From Planctomycetaceae bacterium (GTDB lineage Bacteria > Planctomycetota > Planctomycetia > Planctomycetales > Planctomycetaceae): 64,000 nucleotides of DNA. The translations under genes and the position numbers were made by a program. The notes below the pieces were generated by a model. The model worked only from the letters and a program-made list of their open reading frames with translations, did not search any database and was not told the origin of the DNA. Below, in pieces: positions 12,191-22,167 of this stretch. How positions within the stretch are numbered: the first letter of the stretch is position 1; every line of letters starts with the position of its first letter. The DNA lies in the NCBI GenBank assembly GCA_002726205.1, contig PBSL01000058.1, forward strand, positions 1-64,000, in the 5' to 3' direction.

Positions 12191-13123
12191 CTAGGAGGCG
12201 ATCCGCAGTTGGATTTCCTCGGCGTTGAGTGCCACGATGGTGATTCCCAGTTGATCGGCGAGCGCGAGCACATCGTCGGCATCGAGCAGGATCGTCTGGT
12301 CACTCTCGATTGCCAGGACACGTCCACCGGCCTCGTGCATCGTCTGGATGGTCTCCAGGCCGATCGTCGGCACGTCGAAGCGTCGATCCTGCTGGGGCTT
12401 GGCCACCTTGATCACGGTGAAGCCACCACGACGGCAAAGCGTCCCGGCACGGCGAATCGCCTGGTCGGTTCCTTCGATCGCTTCGACGGCGATCACTGCT
12501 GTGTCGTTGACGATCACTGTCTGGCCGATATCGAGCCGGCCCATTTCCTTGGCGAGTTCCCAGCCGAACTGGATATCTCGCCATTGATCCGGGGAGGGCT
12601 TGCGGCGGGTCAGGAAACCATGATTCACGAGTAGCTCCGGGCAGAAATCCAGGGCCGAATGAAAGTGGATGTCGTCGCGAGCGAACTCACGAATGACCGC
12701 CAGCAGAATCGTGTCGTCCTTCTTGTTCTGGCGGGCGTAGCGGTACCACATGTGCAGCGTTCGCCGATCGGGCAGCAGTTTCAGGAACCGCCACGGCCGA
12801 AACAGGACGGTCTTTTCGATCTTGCCGGCCATCACCACGTTGTGGACGCCGGCCCGTTTGAACAGTCGAATGGCTCTTCCCAGGCGGGCCAGTCCGGCCG
12901 TGGTGAAGTGATCGCAGGATGAGGCCAGTTCTGCGGAGACCATCCCGTGGACACCGACGGCGAAGACCTTCAGCCCCCGCCGTTGCGCCGCCTGGGCGAA
13001 GACCAGAGGAAACCGTCCGGCCCCGGCCAGCAAGCCGATCCAACCGTTGTCGTCTTGCCGACTGTCGGTCGCCTCAGGCCGTTCACTCGACCTGTTGGCG
13101 GTCGTTGACGGTTCGATTGTCAT
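12191..13123 (-). CDS. lpxI: UDP-2,3-diacylglucosamine pyrophosphatase, LpxI type
   Basis: 310 residues. It resembles the LpxI (formerly DUF1009) family, which hydrolyses UDP-2,3-diacylglucosamine to lipid X + UMP in lipid A synthesis, replacing LpxH. Visible features are IGLLAGAGRFPLVFA at the N-terminus of the fold, the MAGKIEKT segment, and the C-terminal GQTVIVNDTAVIAVEAIEG and VIKVAKPQQDRRFDVPTIG blocks. The first ~25 residues are a variable Ser/Thr-rich extension. Its start overlaps the lpxD stop by four bases (ATGA), which indicates translational coupling and supports the pathway call. Confidence 0.93.
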   Translation of the reverse strand: MTIEPSTTANRSSERPEATDSRQDDNGWIGLLAGAGRFPLVFAQAAQRRGLKVFAVGVHGMVSAELASSCDHFTTAGLARLGRAIRLFKRAGVHNVVMAGKIEKTVLFRPWRFLKLLPDRRTLHMWYRYARQNKKDDTILLAVIREFARDDIHFHSALDFCPELLVNHGFLTRRKPSPDQWRDIQFGWELAKEMGRLDIGQTVIVNDTAVIAVEAIEGTDQAIRRAGTLCRRGGFTVIKVAKPQQDRRFDVPTIGLETIQTMHEAGGRVLAIESDQTILLDADDVLALADQLGITIVALNAEEIQLRIAS

Positions 13124-14238
13124 GCCGCCGATTTTGTTTCTGCAGTGCGAGAGGGGACTGCCGCGGTGAGCTCCTCGAGACTCCGTTCGAGCTGTTCGAT
13201 CCGCTGCTGGAGAGTCTTGACCGTCTTGAGCAACTCGGGCACGCGTTTCTGTGCGATCAGGATCCGCAATTGCTCGGATTCCGGACCGGCCGGGTAGCCC
13301 AGTTGCGTCTGGCCCGCGGGGACGTCACGGACGACGGCGGCCATGGCGGCGATCGAGGAACCGGATCCGAGTTCGAGATGATCGGAGATGCCGACTTTTC
13401 CGCCGCAGCGAACGTAGCTGCCGGTTGTGACACTGCCGGCCACGCCGACCTGGGAAGCGAACGCGTTGTGAGAACCGATCCGGCAGTTGTGGCCGACCTG
13501 GACCTGGTTGTCGAGTTTCGTGCCGCTGCCGATGACCGTGGCGTCGATCATGCCCCGGTCAACCGATGTTCCCGCGCCAATTTCCACATCATCCTCGAGG
13601 ATGACCGTGCCGTAGTGAGGGATCTTGACGTAGGCACCGGCGGGCTGAGTTTCGTTTTTCTCGAAACGATATCCGAAGCCATCACCGCCGATCACGGCGT
13701 TGGCGTGAACCAGGACCCGGTTGCCGACCTGGACACCGGGATAGAGGACCGCACCGGGGTAGACGACCACATCGTCTCCCAGCCGCGAACCGTCGCCAAT
13801 CACCGCGCCGGACAGGATGTCGCAGCGGCTCCCGATTACAACGTGGTCACCGATGCTGGCTCCGGGAAACACGTTGGTCTGGTCCCCGCAAACAAGATCA
13901 ACTCCGACGTGGGCCCCGGGCGAAACTCCCACTGCCGGTCGCGACGAAACCGGGTGGAACAATGCCAGGATCTCCAGAAATGCGGCCTGGGCATCCTCGA
14001 CAATCAGATAGGCCGTCGCCGGCAGTTGATCGGATGCCACGTCGAACAGGGATTCCTCGACGACCACCGCACCCGCCCGGCAGGAGGAGATGTCAGCGTC
14101 GGAAGCCGATGACGTGATGTAGGTGATCTCATGCTCGGTTGCTTTCGCCAGTCGGGCGGCCGAGTGAATCGAGAGATCGGGATCGCCACGGAGAGGAGAG
14201 GCGATCTGCTGAGCCAGCTGGCAGGTGGTCCAATGCAC
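13120..14238 (-). CDS. lpxD: UDP-3-O-acylglucosamine N-acyltransferase
   Basis: About 372 residues from a GTG at 14238, preceded by GGAAAGGA at about eleven bases; the in-frame ATG at 14337 would add 33 non-homologous residues. LpxD transfers a 3-hydroxyacyl chain to the glucosamine nitrogen in lipid A synthesis. An N-terminal uridine-binding domain (about 1-100) is followed by a left-handed parallel beta helix of hexapeptide repeats, with the catalytic His in [10 protein letters not shown] (near residue 250; His239 in E. coli). A C-terminal helical coiled part ([16 protein letters not shown]) is longer than in E. coli. Operon with lpxI. Confidence 0.95.
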   Translation of the reverse strand: MHWTTCQLAQQIASPLRGDPDLSIHSAARLAKATEHEITYITSSASDADISSCRAGAVVVEESLFDVASDQLPATAYLIVEDAQAAFLEILALFHPVSSRPAVGVSPGAHVGVDLVCGDQTNVFPGASIGDHVVIGSRCDILSGAVIGDGSRLGDDVVVYPGAVLYPGVQVGNRVLVHANAVIGGDGFGYRFEKNETQPAGAYVKIPHYGTVILEDDVEIGAGTSVDRGMIDATVIGSGTKLDNQVQVGHNCRIGSHNAFASQVGVAGSVTTGSYVRCGGKVGISDHLELGSGSSIAAMAAVVRDVPAGQTQLGYPAGPESEQLRILIAQKRVPELLKTVKTLQQRIEQLERSLEELTAAVPSRTAETKSAA

Positions 14239-14457
14239 GGAGCGGCGTCCTTTCCGACTCCAGGGTTCCGGGAGGCCTCGAGGGGCGAGACCTCGTTCTG
14301 GAAGCCGTTTGTAACCGAGATCCCCCGGGAGAATCAATGCCGGTTGGTCAACGCCGCATCGACACGGCTGCGGTGGGCGGTTTCGGCGTGGGCTGTTAGA
14401 CTGGGGACGAAAGCCGGGGGGTGTTCCCCGGAGGATTCAGGCAGGAGCGGGTGCGAG

Positions 14458-14832
14458 ATGACCAGCGTCCGTGGAATTCGCGGTGCGACCACGGTCGCCC
14501 AGGACGATGCCGACCAGGTGCTGGCAGCCACCCGCGAGTTGCTCGAGGCGATCCTGGAATCCAACGGGTTGAAAGACTTCGACGAGATCGTTTCAGCGAT
14601 CTTTACGACCACCTCCGATCTGCACTCGACGTTTCCCGCTGAGGCGGCTCGTGCGATCGGCATGCACCAGGTTCCGCTGCTGTGCGCTTCGGAGATCCCG
14701 GTTCCGAACAGCATGCCGCGGTGCATCCGCGTTCTTCTTCACGTCAACTCACACAAGCCGCCCTCCGAAATCGTGCACGTCTACCTGCGGGATGCCCAGC
14801 AGTTGCGTCCGGATGTGATGAGTGCCCAGTAG
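14458..14832 (+). CDS. aroH: Chorismate mutase, AroH class
   Basis: 124 residues, the typical size of the monofunctional Bacillus-type trimeric enzyme that converts chorismate to prephenate for Phe/Tyr synthesis. Catalytic residues of the family are present: the Arg of RGIRGATTV, the Glu after LLCAS, the Arg of RCIRVLL and the Tyr of VHVYL. The start at 14458 is fixed by homology and by AGGAG about 12 bases upstream; the open frame continues upstream only as shadow of the lpxD antisense strand. Divergent from lpxD with about 220 bases between them. Confidence 0.95.
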   Translation: MTSVRGIRGATTVAQDDADQVLAATRELLEAILESNGLKDFDEIVSAIFTTTSDLHSTFPAEAARAIGMHQVPLLCASEIPVPNSMPRCIRVLLHVNSHKPPSEIVHVYLRDAQQLRPDVMSAQ

Positions 14833-14852
14833 AACCAGGCGGTCCCGGTTCA

Positions 14853-16367
14853 TCAGCTGGCGAAATGGAATCCGCTGACTCGCGAGACGGTTGCCACGGC
14901 CAGGATCGCCTGCAGGGCCAGCAGCCACACCCAGTCACGGGTGCGGATCTCCTGCCAGACTGTCGCGGCCAGCCAACAACCCCAGGGCATCAGGAACAGC
15001 CACAGGCGGGCCGCCTCGCCCATGTTCTTGCCCGAGATCCACAGTGCGGCCCAGACAATCAGGCAGATCCAGGCCGGTCCCGCCTCCGCCGGGGTTCCCC
15101 TGCGAACTCGAGAGAAAAATCCCGCCACGGTCAGCCCGGCCAGGGGAACCCCGGCAGCGAGGACCAGTTCGAGGGGATTTGTCCACAGCCAGGATATGTA
15201 GTGGCGAGGATGCTGGGGCTGATCGTAGAACGCCGCATGGTTGGCGAGGTTCGACCACCAGGTGGATGGCAGATTCAAGCCCCAGGCCAGCCAGCAGGCG
15301 AACGACGGAATCGCCAGCCCGACCAGCGTGCCAATCGCGAACCCGGCGAGCCGACGACGGGGCAGGGTACCCCTCCACCGGGCCCACGCGGCCAGACCAC
15401 CGCCCAGCGCGACAACCGGGAGGAAGGCGAGGCTCAGGAACAGGCCGAGCCAGAGGGTGACACCGGCCAGGCAGGGCCGCCACCAGCCCCCCTTACGCAC
15501 GCCGGACCACCAGAGCCAGGCAGCCGTTGTGGCCAGCAACGGGTAGAGGCAGTCGGACTTGGGCAGAAAAATCGCCACGGCCGGCACCAGCGGCCAGATC
15601 ACGCACGCTCGCCAGGCCGCCTTGGCCGAATGGTCCACACGCACCAGGGCGTACAGTGGCAGGATCGTCGCCACGGCAGCCAGTTGAGTGACCAGCGCGG
15701 CCAGCCAGAGGGCGGCGCGGTCGAGTTCACCGAGGCGACCATCGGCGTCGCTGATCGTGTCCAGGGCCTGCCGGACGCTACCGGGTTGCCAGGCGATCAA
15801 CGACCGTCGCAGCCCCGCTGATTGGCGACAGGTTTCCAGCACCGCGTGATGGAACAGAAACAGCCCCGGCGGATGCGTGCCCAGGTGAAGGGTGCGGCGT
15901 GCGGGATCGGGATCGTTGAGCAGATTCTCGTAGGAGTCCAGGAACTCCTCGATCGAATCCATCCTGTAGCGGGCTTCGAAATAATACCCCGAGCTGCCCG
16001 GGTAAAACACCACCCAGGGGGCCTTGGAGAGTCCATGACCCGACGGTGCACTCTCCTGCAGGATGTGCAGCCACAAGAAACCGGCTGCGACCAGCGTGGA
16101 CAGGCATGCCAGTCGCGTGATCGCGACGAACCGGCCGGACCGGGAAATCAACCGGCCTCCCGTCCGGGCGACCAGCACGAACGCGGTCGCCGCCAGGAGT
16201 CCCTGGCAGATTCCCAGCAGGCTGTCACCACGAAGTGACGGTGGGTGAGGAATCCGGTCCCAGGTCCACTCGCCCCGGACACCCAGTGGCCAATCGGTCA
16301 GCCAGTAGACCCCGATCGCGGCGGCCGTGGCGGCAACCAGGGCAATCGCGATCGGGCGTCGGTTCAT
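14853..16367 (-). CDS. Polytopic membrane protein, possible GT-C glycosyltransferase
   Basis: About 504 residues from the ATG at 16367, 19 bases after the metalloprotease stop. At least ten hydrophobic helices are visible, starting with AIALVAATAAAIGVYWL and continuing in blocks rich in Trp/Leu/Ala. A large periplasmic-type loop follows the third helix and contains Asp/Glu/His residues (HLGTHPPGLFLFHH). This plan, with acidic residues in the first loop and a GTHPPG motif, resembles GT-C type mannosyl/arabinosyl transferases that use polyprenyl-phosphate sugars, but I see no decisive signature. It would be the downstream gene of a unit with the protease. Confidence 0.7.
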   Translation of the reverse strand: MNRRPIAIALVAATAAAIGVYWLTDWPLGVRGEWTWDRIPHPPSLRGDSLLGICQGLLAATAFVLVARTGGRLISRSGRFVAITRLACLSTLVAAGFLWLHILQESAPSGHGLSKAPWVVFYPGSSGYYFEARYRMDSIEEFLDSYENLLNDPDPARRTLHLGTHPPGLFLFHHAVLETCRQSAGLRRSLIAWQPGSVRQALDTISDADGRLGELDRAALWLAALVTQLAAVATILPLYALVRVDHSAKAAWRACVIWPLVPAVAIFLPKSDCLYPLLATTAAWLWWSGVRKGGWWRPCLAGVTLWLGLFLSLAFLPVVALGGGLAAWARWRGTLPRRRLAGFAIGTLVGLAIPSFACWLAWGLNLPSTWWSNLANHAAFYDQPQHPRHYISWLWTNPLELVLAAGVPLAGLTVAGFFSRVRRGTPAEAGPAWICLIVWAALWISGKNMGEAARLWLFLMPWGCWLAATVWQEIRTRDWVWLLALQAILAVATVSRVSGFHFAS

Positions 16368-16386
16368 CAGGAGGCGACCGATCCGT

Positions 16387-19377
16387 TTACGGTTGTTGCG
16401 GCAACGACTGTCGATTCTCGGTAGGTCGCAGGAACAGCATCGGCAACCGCGAACCGCCGACATCCTTGGCGTTGTAGATCACCTGGGCGTCGAGCACCTT
16501 GGTGATCTGGTCCACGACCTTGGAGAAGTGCGCGATCGTGTAGGGATCGATCTTGTCGCCACCGGCCTTGGTGGCCGCGGCCACGCGGTTCTTGGTCTCG
16601 ACGAGTTCCTGGCGTGCCAGAAGCGAGATCGCCTTGTATGCCGTGCCCGAGCCGTTGCCCGGCAGGCTGAGCGTGACCAGGCGGTCGACGTGTTCCTGCT
16701 GGAGGTTGCGACGCAGGCTCGAAACCAGTGGCTTGCGGGCGGTCGTCTTTTTCGCGAGTTTCTGGCCGAGTTCCGACCAGATTTCGCCGGAGAGCGCCTT
16801 GAGCAGTTCCGGCAACGTCAATGCGTCCTGGTCGGCCGGGACGCGGAACTCGTTGTCATAGACCCGCCGCAGTGTCGTGGGGTTCATCAGCATCGTCAGC
16901 GTCGAGGCCTGGACGCCCATGATCTTGTCATGGACCGGCCAGGTCGGATCACTGTTCATCGCCCGGTGGAACCCATTCGCACCGTCGATCCACTTGTCGA
17001 CGGTCATGTACCGCAACAACTTCGTGTCCAGGCCAAAGGCCTCGTCGCGGAAGGTCGTCTGGATCACGTACGCCAGGGCTTCACGCTGTGTCTTGGTCGG
17101 TACCACCGCGATCGGAGCGCGACCGTTCTTGTCGCCCTTGCGGTCACGGTTGATGTGCGCTCCACCGATCCAGTTGGCCATCATGCTGACGCCACGCATC
17201 TGCAGCGACAGTGTCAACTCGTAACCCCGTCGTGACTTCGACCAACTGTCGCCGGTCTTGACGAACTTCTCGAGAATGCGACCCCGGTGGAACTTGGCCA
17301 ACTCGAACTGTGTCCTGGCATAGTCAAGCGGGTTCTTGCTGAAGTCGTAACGCCGGGCCAGCGGATCGGGTCCCCCGGTGTCCTCGTCGGTCGCGTAGGC
17401 CAGTTCCGGCTCGGCCACCCGCGCGAGAATCGGCTTCAGGTCACTGGCGAAGGTGTAGCCGTACTCGATCGCCCACATGTCGTAGGGCCCGATATTGAGC
17501 ATCGTCAGGTCACCGGCGGTCGGGGCCTTGCCCAACCGCGGGCTCATGTTGATCGGAATGTAGTCCATCACCGATCCGGCAAACGGCTTCTTGCCCTTGA
17601 TCTTCTCGCTGTTGATCTCCGAGAGCGAGTAAATGCTGCTCGACTTGAAGTTGTGCCGCAGGCCCAACGTGTGACCAACCTCGTGAGCGACCAACTCCGA
17701 GAGCAGTGGACCGACGAACCACTCGGGAATCCCGTCGAGCAGCGACTCGGTCTTTTTCTTGACCACGACCTTCTTGACGTCCTTTTTCTTCTCGTCCTTC
17801 TTCTTTGCGTCCTTCTTCTTCTCATCCTTTTTCTTCGCGTCCTTGCCTTTCTTGTCCTTCTTTTTCTCGTCATCGTCGTCGTCGTCGACTGCGGCGAGAA
17901 TGTCCAGGTGCATCCGGACCAGGGACAGGTCAAAGGCCTTCCCCTGGGCGGCCAGGCACAGTCCGTTGACCTGGCTGGTACGACCCACGAGTCCATCGTA
18001 GATGTCATCACCGATGAAGCGGGAATCAACCTGTGCCAGCGGGTGTCCTGCGTAGGGGCGTTGTGACTGCCGGGCGACCCGGCGGATGACCTCGGCTCGT
18101 CGCTGTGGTGCAGCCAGGCGAACACGAGGGTCCCACTGCGGATGTTCGGCCAGCCAGGCCAGCGTTTCCGGACCCATTCCCTGCATCGCCACCTGGGGCA
18201 GCAATTCGTTGAACTGCATCCAGTAGTGCCGGATCCAGCCGTCGGTCAGGATGATGTCGGCGTCGAGAATCTCGCCGGTCAACGGGTTCACCCGACTTGG
18301 CCCGATGGCCGTGCCGACGTCGTTGTTGAGCCAGCGGATGAAGTTCCAGCGCACGTCCTCGGGATCCTTTTCCATGTGCCGCTTGGTCCGCGCGTTCTGG
18401 AATTCGACCCGGATCGCGTTGGAGATGCCGATCTTCTCGAACGCCTTGTTCCAGTACAACACGCCTTTTTCGACCCAACGGCGATAGCGGACGGGTGTCG
18501 TGTGCTCGATGTAGAACGTGATCGGGTTCTTCGGCGGGCTGATTTTCAGGGAGGGGTCGTCCTTCTCGAGATGCCAGCGGTTGATGAACCGGACCTGGAC
18601 TTCCTCGTCGCGGTACTTGCCCAGGTCACGATAGGTCGTCGTGAAGAACCCGACGCGTTCGTCGGCCTTACGAGGTTTGTAGCTGGGCGAGGCGCCCATC
18701 TTGCTGATCGAGTAGTGCAACGTCTTCAGCCGGCCGCCCGAGGCGGGAAGTTCGAAGGCCAACTCGATGTTGTCGGAAAACGCCTTGGCCTTCTTGATCG
18801 TGAACAACCGGGGAGTGCTCGAACGTGCCGAACTGCCGAAGAACCGCGAGGCCTGGGCGACGAGCAACTGGTCCATGTCGATGACCGGACCGCCCGAGGG
18901 GCCGATCGTAATGATCGGCACTTCCAGCAGAACGCGGTCGGTGAACAACCGGGGCACGCTGGCGCGGCTGTGACGGTCGCCGGTGCTGCGGATCCCGATA
19001 TTGGGCTCGATCAACGCCAGCCGATTGTTGAAACGACGCCAGTAGACATACAGTTCGCCGGCCTGCAGTCCGGCGAACTGCTCACCGCTGGAGACCGTCA
19101 AGGCGATGTAGTACTTCTGCGAAGGACCAATGGTGGCGGGCAACTCGGCATAGACCTGCTGGTCCTTGCTCCGCGTGTAGATCGTGTAGAGCGTCCGCTT
19201 GATATTGGGCGCGCTGACAACCTTGGTGAATCCCTTGAGTACCGTCGCAAACGGTGGGTACTCGGGTCGCGGGGTCGGGACGGTTGGCTTGGCCTTGGTG
19301 GTTGTTTGTGCCTGAGACGGACCGGCCAGGATTAGTGCCAGCAACAACGCGCCAAACAGCATTCCAAAACGGTGCAT
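16387..19377 (-). CDS. Secreted zinc metalloprotease, DUF5117/DUF4953-like metzincin
   Basis: About 996 residues from the ATG at 19377 (GAGGAA upstream; signal peptide residues 1-24 ending GPSQAQ). The catalytic signature HEVGHTLGLRHN lies near residue 563, with the downstream SVMDYIP Met-turn typical of metzincins. The long N-terminal part (about 30-480) and the C-terminal helical part match the architecture of DUF5117/DUF4953 exported proteases. An unusual low-complexity insert of about 46 residues (about 496-541; DNA 17753-17892), first six Asp then Lys/Asp/Glu repeats, sits about 20 residues before the zinc motif. Substrate unknown. The membrane protein gene follows. Confidence 0.9.
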   Translation of the reverse strand: MHRFGMLFGALLLALILAGPSQAQTTTKAKPTVPTPRPEYPPFATVLKGFTKVVSAPNIKRTLYTIYTRSKDQQVYAELPATIGPSQKYYIALTVSSGEQFAGLQAGELYVYWRRFNNRLALIEPNIGIRSTGDRHSRASVPRLFTDRVLLEVPIITIGPSGGPVIDMDQLLVAQASRFFGSSARSSTPRLFTIKKAKAFSDNIELAFELPASGGRLKTLHYSISKMGASPSYKPRKADERVGFFTTTYRDLGKYRDEEVQVRFINRWHLEKDDPSLKISPPKNPITFYIEHTTPVRYRRWVEKGVLYWNKAFEKIGISNAIRVEFQNARTKRHMEKDPEDVRWNFIRWLNNDVGTAIGPSRVNPLTGEILDADIILTDGWIRHYWMQFNELLPQVAMQGMGPETLAWLAEHPQWDPRVRLAAPQRRAEVIRRVARQSQRPYAGHPLAQVDSRFIGDDIYDGLVGRTSQVNGLCLAAQGKAFDLSLVRMHLDILAAVDDDDDDEKKKDKKGKDAKKKDEKKKDAKKKDEKKKDVKKVVVKKKTESLLDGIPEWFVGPLLSELVAHEVGHTLGLRHNFKSSSIYSLSEINSEKIKGKKPFAGSVMDYIPINMSPRLGKAPTAGDLTMLNIGPYDMWAIEYGYTFASDLKPILARVAEPELAYATDEDTGGPDPLARRYDFSKNPLDYARTQFELAKFHRGRILEKFVKTGDSWSKSRRGYELTLSLQMRGVSMMANWIGGAHINRDRKGDKNGRAPIAVVPTKTQREALAYVIQTTFRDEAFGLDTKLLRYMTVDKWIDGANGFHRAMNSDPTWPVHDKIMGVQASTLTMLMNPTTLRRVYDNEFRVPADQDALTLPELLKALSGEIWSELGQKLAKKTTARKPLVSSLRRNLQQEHVDRLVTLSLPGNGSGTAYKAISLLARQELVETKNRVAAATKAGGDKIDPYTIAHFSKVVDQITKVLDAQVIYNAKDVGGSRLPMLFLRPTENRQSLPQQP
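17753..17892 (-). repeat. Asp run and Lys-rich repeat inside the metalloprotease
   Basis: The coding strand here carries GAC/AAG-type codon repeats that encode a six-Asp run followed by repeating KKKD/AKKKDEKKKD units. The period is about 5-10 residues. It is in frame and intact, so it is protein sequence and not a disruption. Confidence 0.85.
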
Positions 19378-19579
19378 TCTCAGGTTCCTCTGGTGTACCA
19401 ACAACTCGTGCGGACCCTCGCGACGGGGGGCCAATCATTACAACCCGAACAGGACCCCCAGGGTCCCTATCTTCCGAGTCTAACCCACCCACGAGTCGCT
19501 TGCACGGGGTGCGGGGTGTTTTCGACCGCTTTCTGATTTCCCGTGGGGCTCGATTGGATTGTTCGGGTTGCGCCGTTGT

Positions 19580-20320
19580 TCAGTCGATCAACAGCACGAT
19601 ACAGGTGATGTTGTCCTTGGAGCCACCCGCTTCGGCCGCCGCCACGATTGACTCGGCGATCACCTGAGGATCGTCGCCGTCGGAGAGCAACTTGCCGAGG
19701 GTTTCGTCGTCAATGCCGTCGGTGACTCCGTCGGAGCAGAGCAGGTAGCGGTCTCCGCCGACGGGTTCCAGGACCTCGGGATCGGTTCCGTTGCCACCCT
19801 CCTTGGATCCGAGGTAGCGATAGAGAACGTTGCGATAACGGTGTGTGGCGGCTTCTTCCTCACTGATCGTCTGCGCGTCAACCAGAGCCTGTGTCAGCGA
19901 GTGGTCGGTCGTGAGTTGTGTGAGTGCGGTGTCTTGCTGCCGGTAGACACGGCTATCGCCCACGCCGCCGACATACCAACGCCCCCCGGCAATGATCACG
20001 AACACGACCGTCGTGCCCATGTTGTGAAACCGCGGCTCCAGTTCCGCCAGCGCCATGATTTCCATGTTGGCATTCGCCACCGACAGGTCGATCGTCTCGA
20101 CCACTGTCTCTGCCGAGTTCTCGGAAAAATCGAATTGCCGTTCGAGTTTTTCGACGATCAGCTCGACGGCCATCTCGCTGGCCTTTTCACCGGCCGACTG
20201 TCCACCCATGCCGTCGGCAACGAGATAGAACCGTCCCGAAGCATCCACCACCAGGCGGTCTTCGTTGTTCTCCCGAAAATTTCCGGTGATGCTCAGGCTG
20301 CCGACTCGTACCTGCACCAT
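19580..20320 (-). CDS. PP2C-type Ser/Thr phosphatase
   Basis: 246 residues, a complete stand-alone PPM/PP2C domain of the bacterial PrpC/Stp type that removes phosphate from Ser/Thr in a Mn/Mg-dependent way. Metal-binding and core motifs are visible: ENNEDRLVVD, VADGMGGQSAGEKAS, MGTTVVFV, VGDSRVYR, LLCSDGVTDGI and the final SKDNITCIVLL. It is cytoplasmic. It follows the PIG-L gene by 40 bases on the same strand and precedes the protease gene after 200 bases. No kinase is adjacent, but FHA proteins elsewhere in the window suggest a phospho-Thr signalling background. Confidence 0.96.
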   Translation of the reverse strand: MVQVRVGSLSITGNFRENNEDRLVVDASGRFYLVADGMGGQSAGEKASEMAVELIVEKLERQFDFSENSAETVVETIDLSVANANMEIMALAELEPRFHNMGTTVVFVIIAGGRWYVGGVGDSRVYRQQDTALTQLTTDHSLTQALVDAQTISEEEAATHRYRNVLYRYLGSKEGGNGTDPEVLEPVGGDRYLLCSDGVTDGIDDETLGKLLSDGDDPQVIAESIVAAAEAGGSKDNITCIVLLID

Positions 20321-20360
20321 GGTCTCCGTCGCGAGGGCCGAACGGTTCAGTTTGTGATGG

Positions 20361-21125
20361 TCATTGCGGTGGCGGGCACAGCGCCGTCACCAGGTTCTGG
20401 ACACCCAGGGGTCGTGCTCCACTCAGCAATTCACCGGCCTGGAACCCTGCGACCGCTCCGAAGAGACTGGCCTGGCCTTCCACGAGGCGAAAGACCCTGT
20501 CTTTTTCCGGTGGAAACTGTGTCTTGTATGCCCGGATCGACTCCAATTTTATCTCGAGCGTGTCGGAAATATCCACAACAAATCGGCTCGGACCACTTGG
20601 CGGGGTCAGCGATGCAAACGCCAGTGAGTACCACACCTGCTGCTGGATCGGGTGAACCGGCAGCCCGTCGAACGTCTCGTCCCACTTCGACAGTCGCGAG
20701 TAGAACACGGCGGCGTTGATGATCTTGGCCGCCTCCTCGTGGTCGGGCGAGGCCATCGGTGTGCCACCTTCCAGGCCGATCACGATCCGTGGCCGGAAGC
20801 GACGGAAGATCTTTGCGAGTTCCACGCGAACGTCGAACCCGTCAAACAACCGCCGATTCTCGAAGGCCATCGTTTCTCGATGCACTCCCAGGATCCGGGC
20901 CGCCTCGGCCGCCTCGGCCAACCTCACATCCGGCGAGGGGCTGCCAGGGGTCGGTTCCCCATCGGTCAGATCGACGATTCCCACGTGGTAGCCCTGTTGC
21001 ACGAGTCGCGCCAGCGTGCCGCCACAACCGATCTCGACGTCGTCGGGGTGTGCCCCGACGGCAATCACGTCGAGTGATTCAGGCGCGGAATCGGCAGCGG
21101 GCCGGGAATGTGTGTCGTCGGTCAT
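20361..21125 (-). CDS. PIG-L family deacetylase, BshB1-like
   Basis: About 254 residues. The start at 21125 overlaps the stop of the upstream hydrolase (ATGA). The Zn motif [13 protein letters not shown] is at the N-terminus, and the third ligand is expected in SPDHEEAA, where the usual HPDH has Ser in the first position but keeps the second His. Family members deacetylate N-acetylglucosamine conjugates; BshB1 acts in bacillithiol synthesis. I see no bshA or bshC here, so the substrate is open. The pairing with a hydrolase-like gene suggests one small unit, with the PP2C gene 40 bases downstream. Confidence 0.88.
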   Translation of the reverse strand: MTDDTHSRPAADSAPESLDVIAVGAHPDDVEIGCGGTLARLVQQGYHVGIVDLTDGEPTPGSPSPDVRLAEAAEAARILGVHRETMAFENRRLFDGFDVRVELAKIFRRFRPRIVIGLEGGTPMASPDHEEAAKIINAAVFYSRLSKWDETFDGLPVHPIQQQVWYSLAFASLTPPSGPSRFVVDISDTLEIKLESIRAYKTQFPPEKDRVFRLVEGQASLFGAVAGFQAGELLSGARPLGVQNLVTALCPPPQ

Positions 21126-22099
21126 TGGCTGAGGTCGTCGATCGCTGTGGTTTCGAGACACTGCCCCTTGAGGAAAGTCCGGATCAGTTTCGCCAGTCGA
21201 TGCGGGTGGGTCAAGCAGCCCAGTGGTCCGCATCCGGTCAGAGAAGCGATCCGGGCCGAGGGCAGGCAGGCGGTGATGGCGGAGATCGCCGGGCGGAATC
21301 CTCCACCAACTGCCGGTTCCCGGTCCGCGGTGGACTGGGGATCCGGATTGTCCCGGGCCGCCGGGTCGATCAGCAGGATGGCCAGGTCGCGGTGGGCGCT
21401 GGCCAGTTGGTCGAGTTCCAGCCCGAGGTCGAGCCGATCGAACCGGAGGGCTCGCCGGGCCGCGACCCGCAACGGCAGCCGGCTGATCGCCTCGATCGCA
21501 AATCCCAGCCGGGACTGGTCCGGGGCGGGAAACCAGGAGTGGTGGTTGTGTACCATCAGGCTGCGAAAGCCGGGCAGTTGGCCCAGGCGACCGGGCAGGT
21601 GGCAGCCGATCCGGGAAAGCCAACGTTCCGGGCCACTCAATCGGCCGGAGAGGACCGGGCCAAGCAGAATGGCGGTTGCCACCGTTTGCGGGGCCGTGGC
21701 CAGTCCTGCGATCCCGACGGCGGCGCCAAGCCCGGTACCAAACAGCGAGATTGGTGCATCCTCGATCGTGTCGACAACGGCCCGGAGGTCATCGACGAGG
21801 TCGGCAACCGAGCCGCGGATGATCCGGGAACGAGGGAGAAGCAGGCTCGAGTCGTCAAAGAGGACACAGCGGAATTCATCGCGGAGCAACCACGCCACCA
21901 GCGTGAACAACCGGCAGTCGCCGAGCAGGGAATTGAGAAACACCAGCGGCGGGCCATTACCGATCGTGCGACCGTGGATCGGGCCATGTGGCCCCTGGAT
22001 TTTCCAGGACCGGGCCTGTTCGTCGCTGGCGGCCATGACCTCTTGCCATGACAACGGCGCTGGGCGGTTGGAGAGCGGGACAACGGCCATGGTGTTCAC
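21122..22099 (-). CDS. Alpha/beta-hydrolase-like protein lacking the nucleophile
   Basis: 325 residues. The fold is recognisable: [12 protein letters not shown] (oxyanion region), then a predicted nucleophile elbow in [13 protein letters not shown], a late acidic segment [12 protein letters not shown] and a C-terminal His in CLTHPHRLA. The elbow should read G-x-Ser-x-G, but the centre is Gly (codon GGG), so the canonical catalytic triad is incomplete. It may be a non-catalytic binding protein or use another residue. The stop overlaps the deacetylase start, suggesting coupled translation and a shared role. I cannot assign a substrate. Confidence 0.8.
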   Translation of the reverse strand: MNTMAVVPLSNRPAPLSWQEVMAASDEQARSWKIQGPHGPIHGRTIGNGPPLVFLNSLLGDCRLFTLVAWLLRDEFRCVLFDDSSLLLPRSRIIRGSVADLVDDLRAVVDTIEDAPISLFGTGLGAAVGIAGLATAPQTVATAILLGPVLSGRLSGPERWLSRIGCHLPGRLGQLPGFRSLMVHNHHSWFPAPDQSRLGFAIEAISRLPLRVAARRALRFDRLDLGLELDQLASAHRDLAILLIDPAARDNPDPQSTADREPAVGGGFRPAISAITACLPSARIASLTGCGPLGCLTHPHRLAKLIRTFLKGQCLETTAIDDLSQ

Positions 22100-22167
22100 C
22101 GGCGGTCATCCTATCCCGTCGGCGTCGGCGACGAAAGTGGCGGACGGTCAGCCGCCTGCGGGCCGGC

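Noticed and set aside
12919-14112. Plus-strand open frame across lpxI/lpxD
   Set aside because: Both minus-strand genes are coupled and show clear motifs.
14682-15821. Plus-strand open frame overlapping aroH and the membrane protein
   Set aside because: Gly/Pro/Arg-rich composition typical of shadows; crosses two good genes.
20759-22051. Plus-strand open frames opposite the PIG-L and hydrolase-like genes
   Set aside because: No domains; the minus-strand genes overlap as ATGA.
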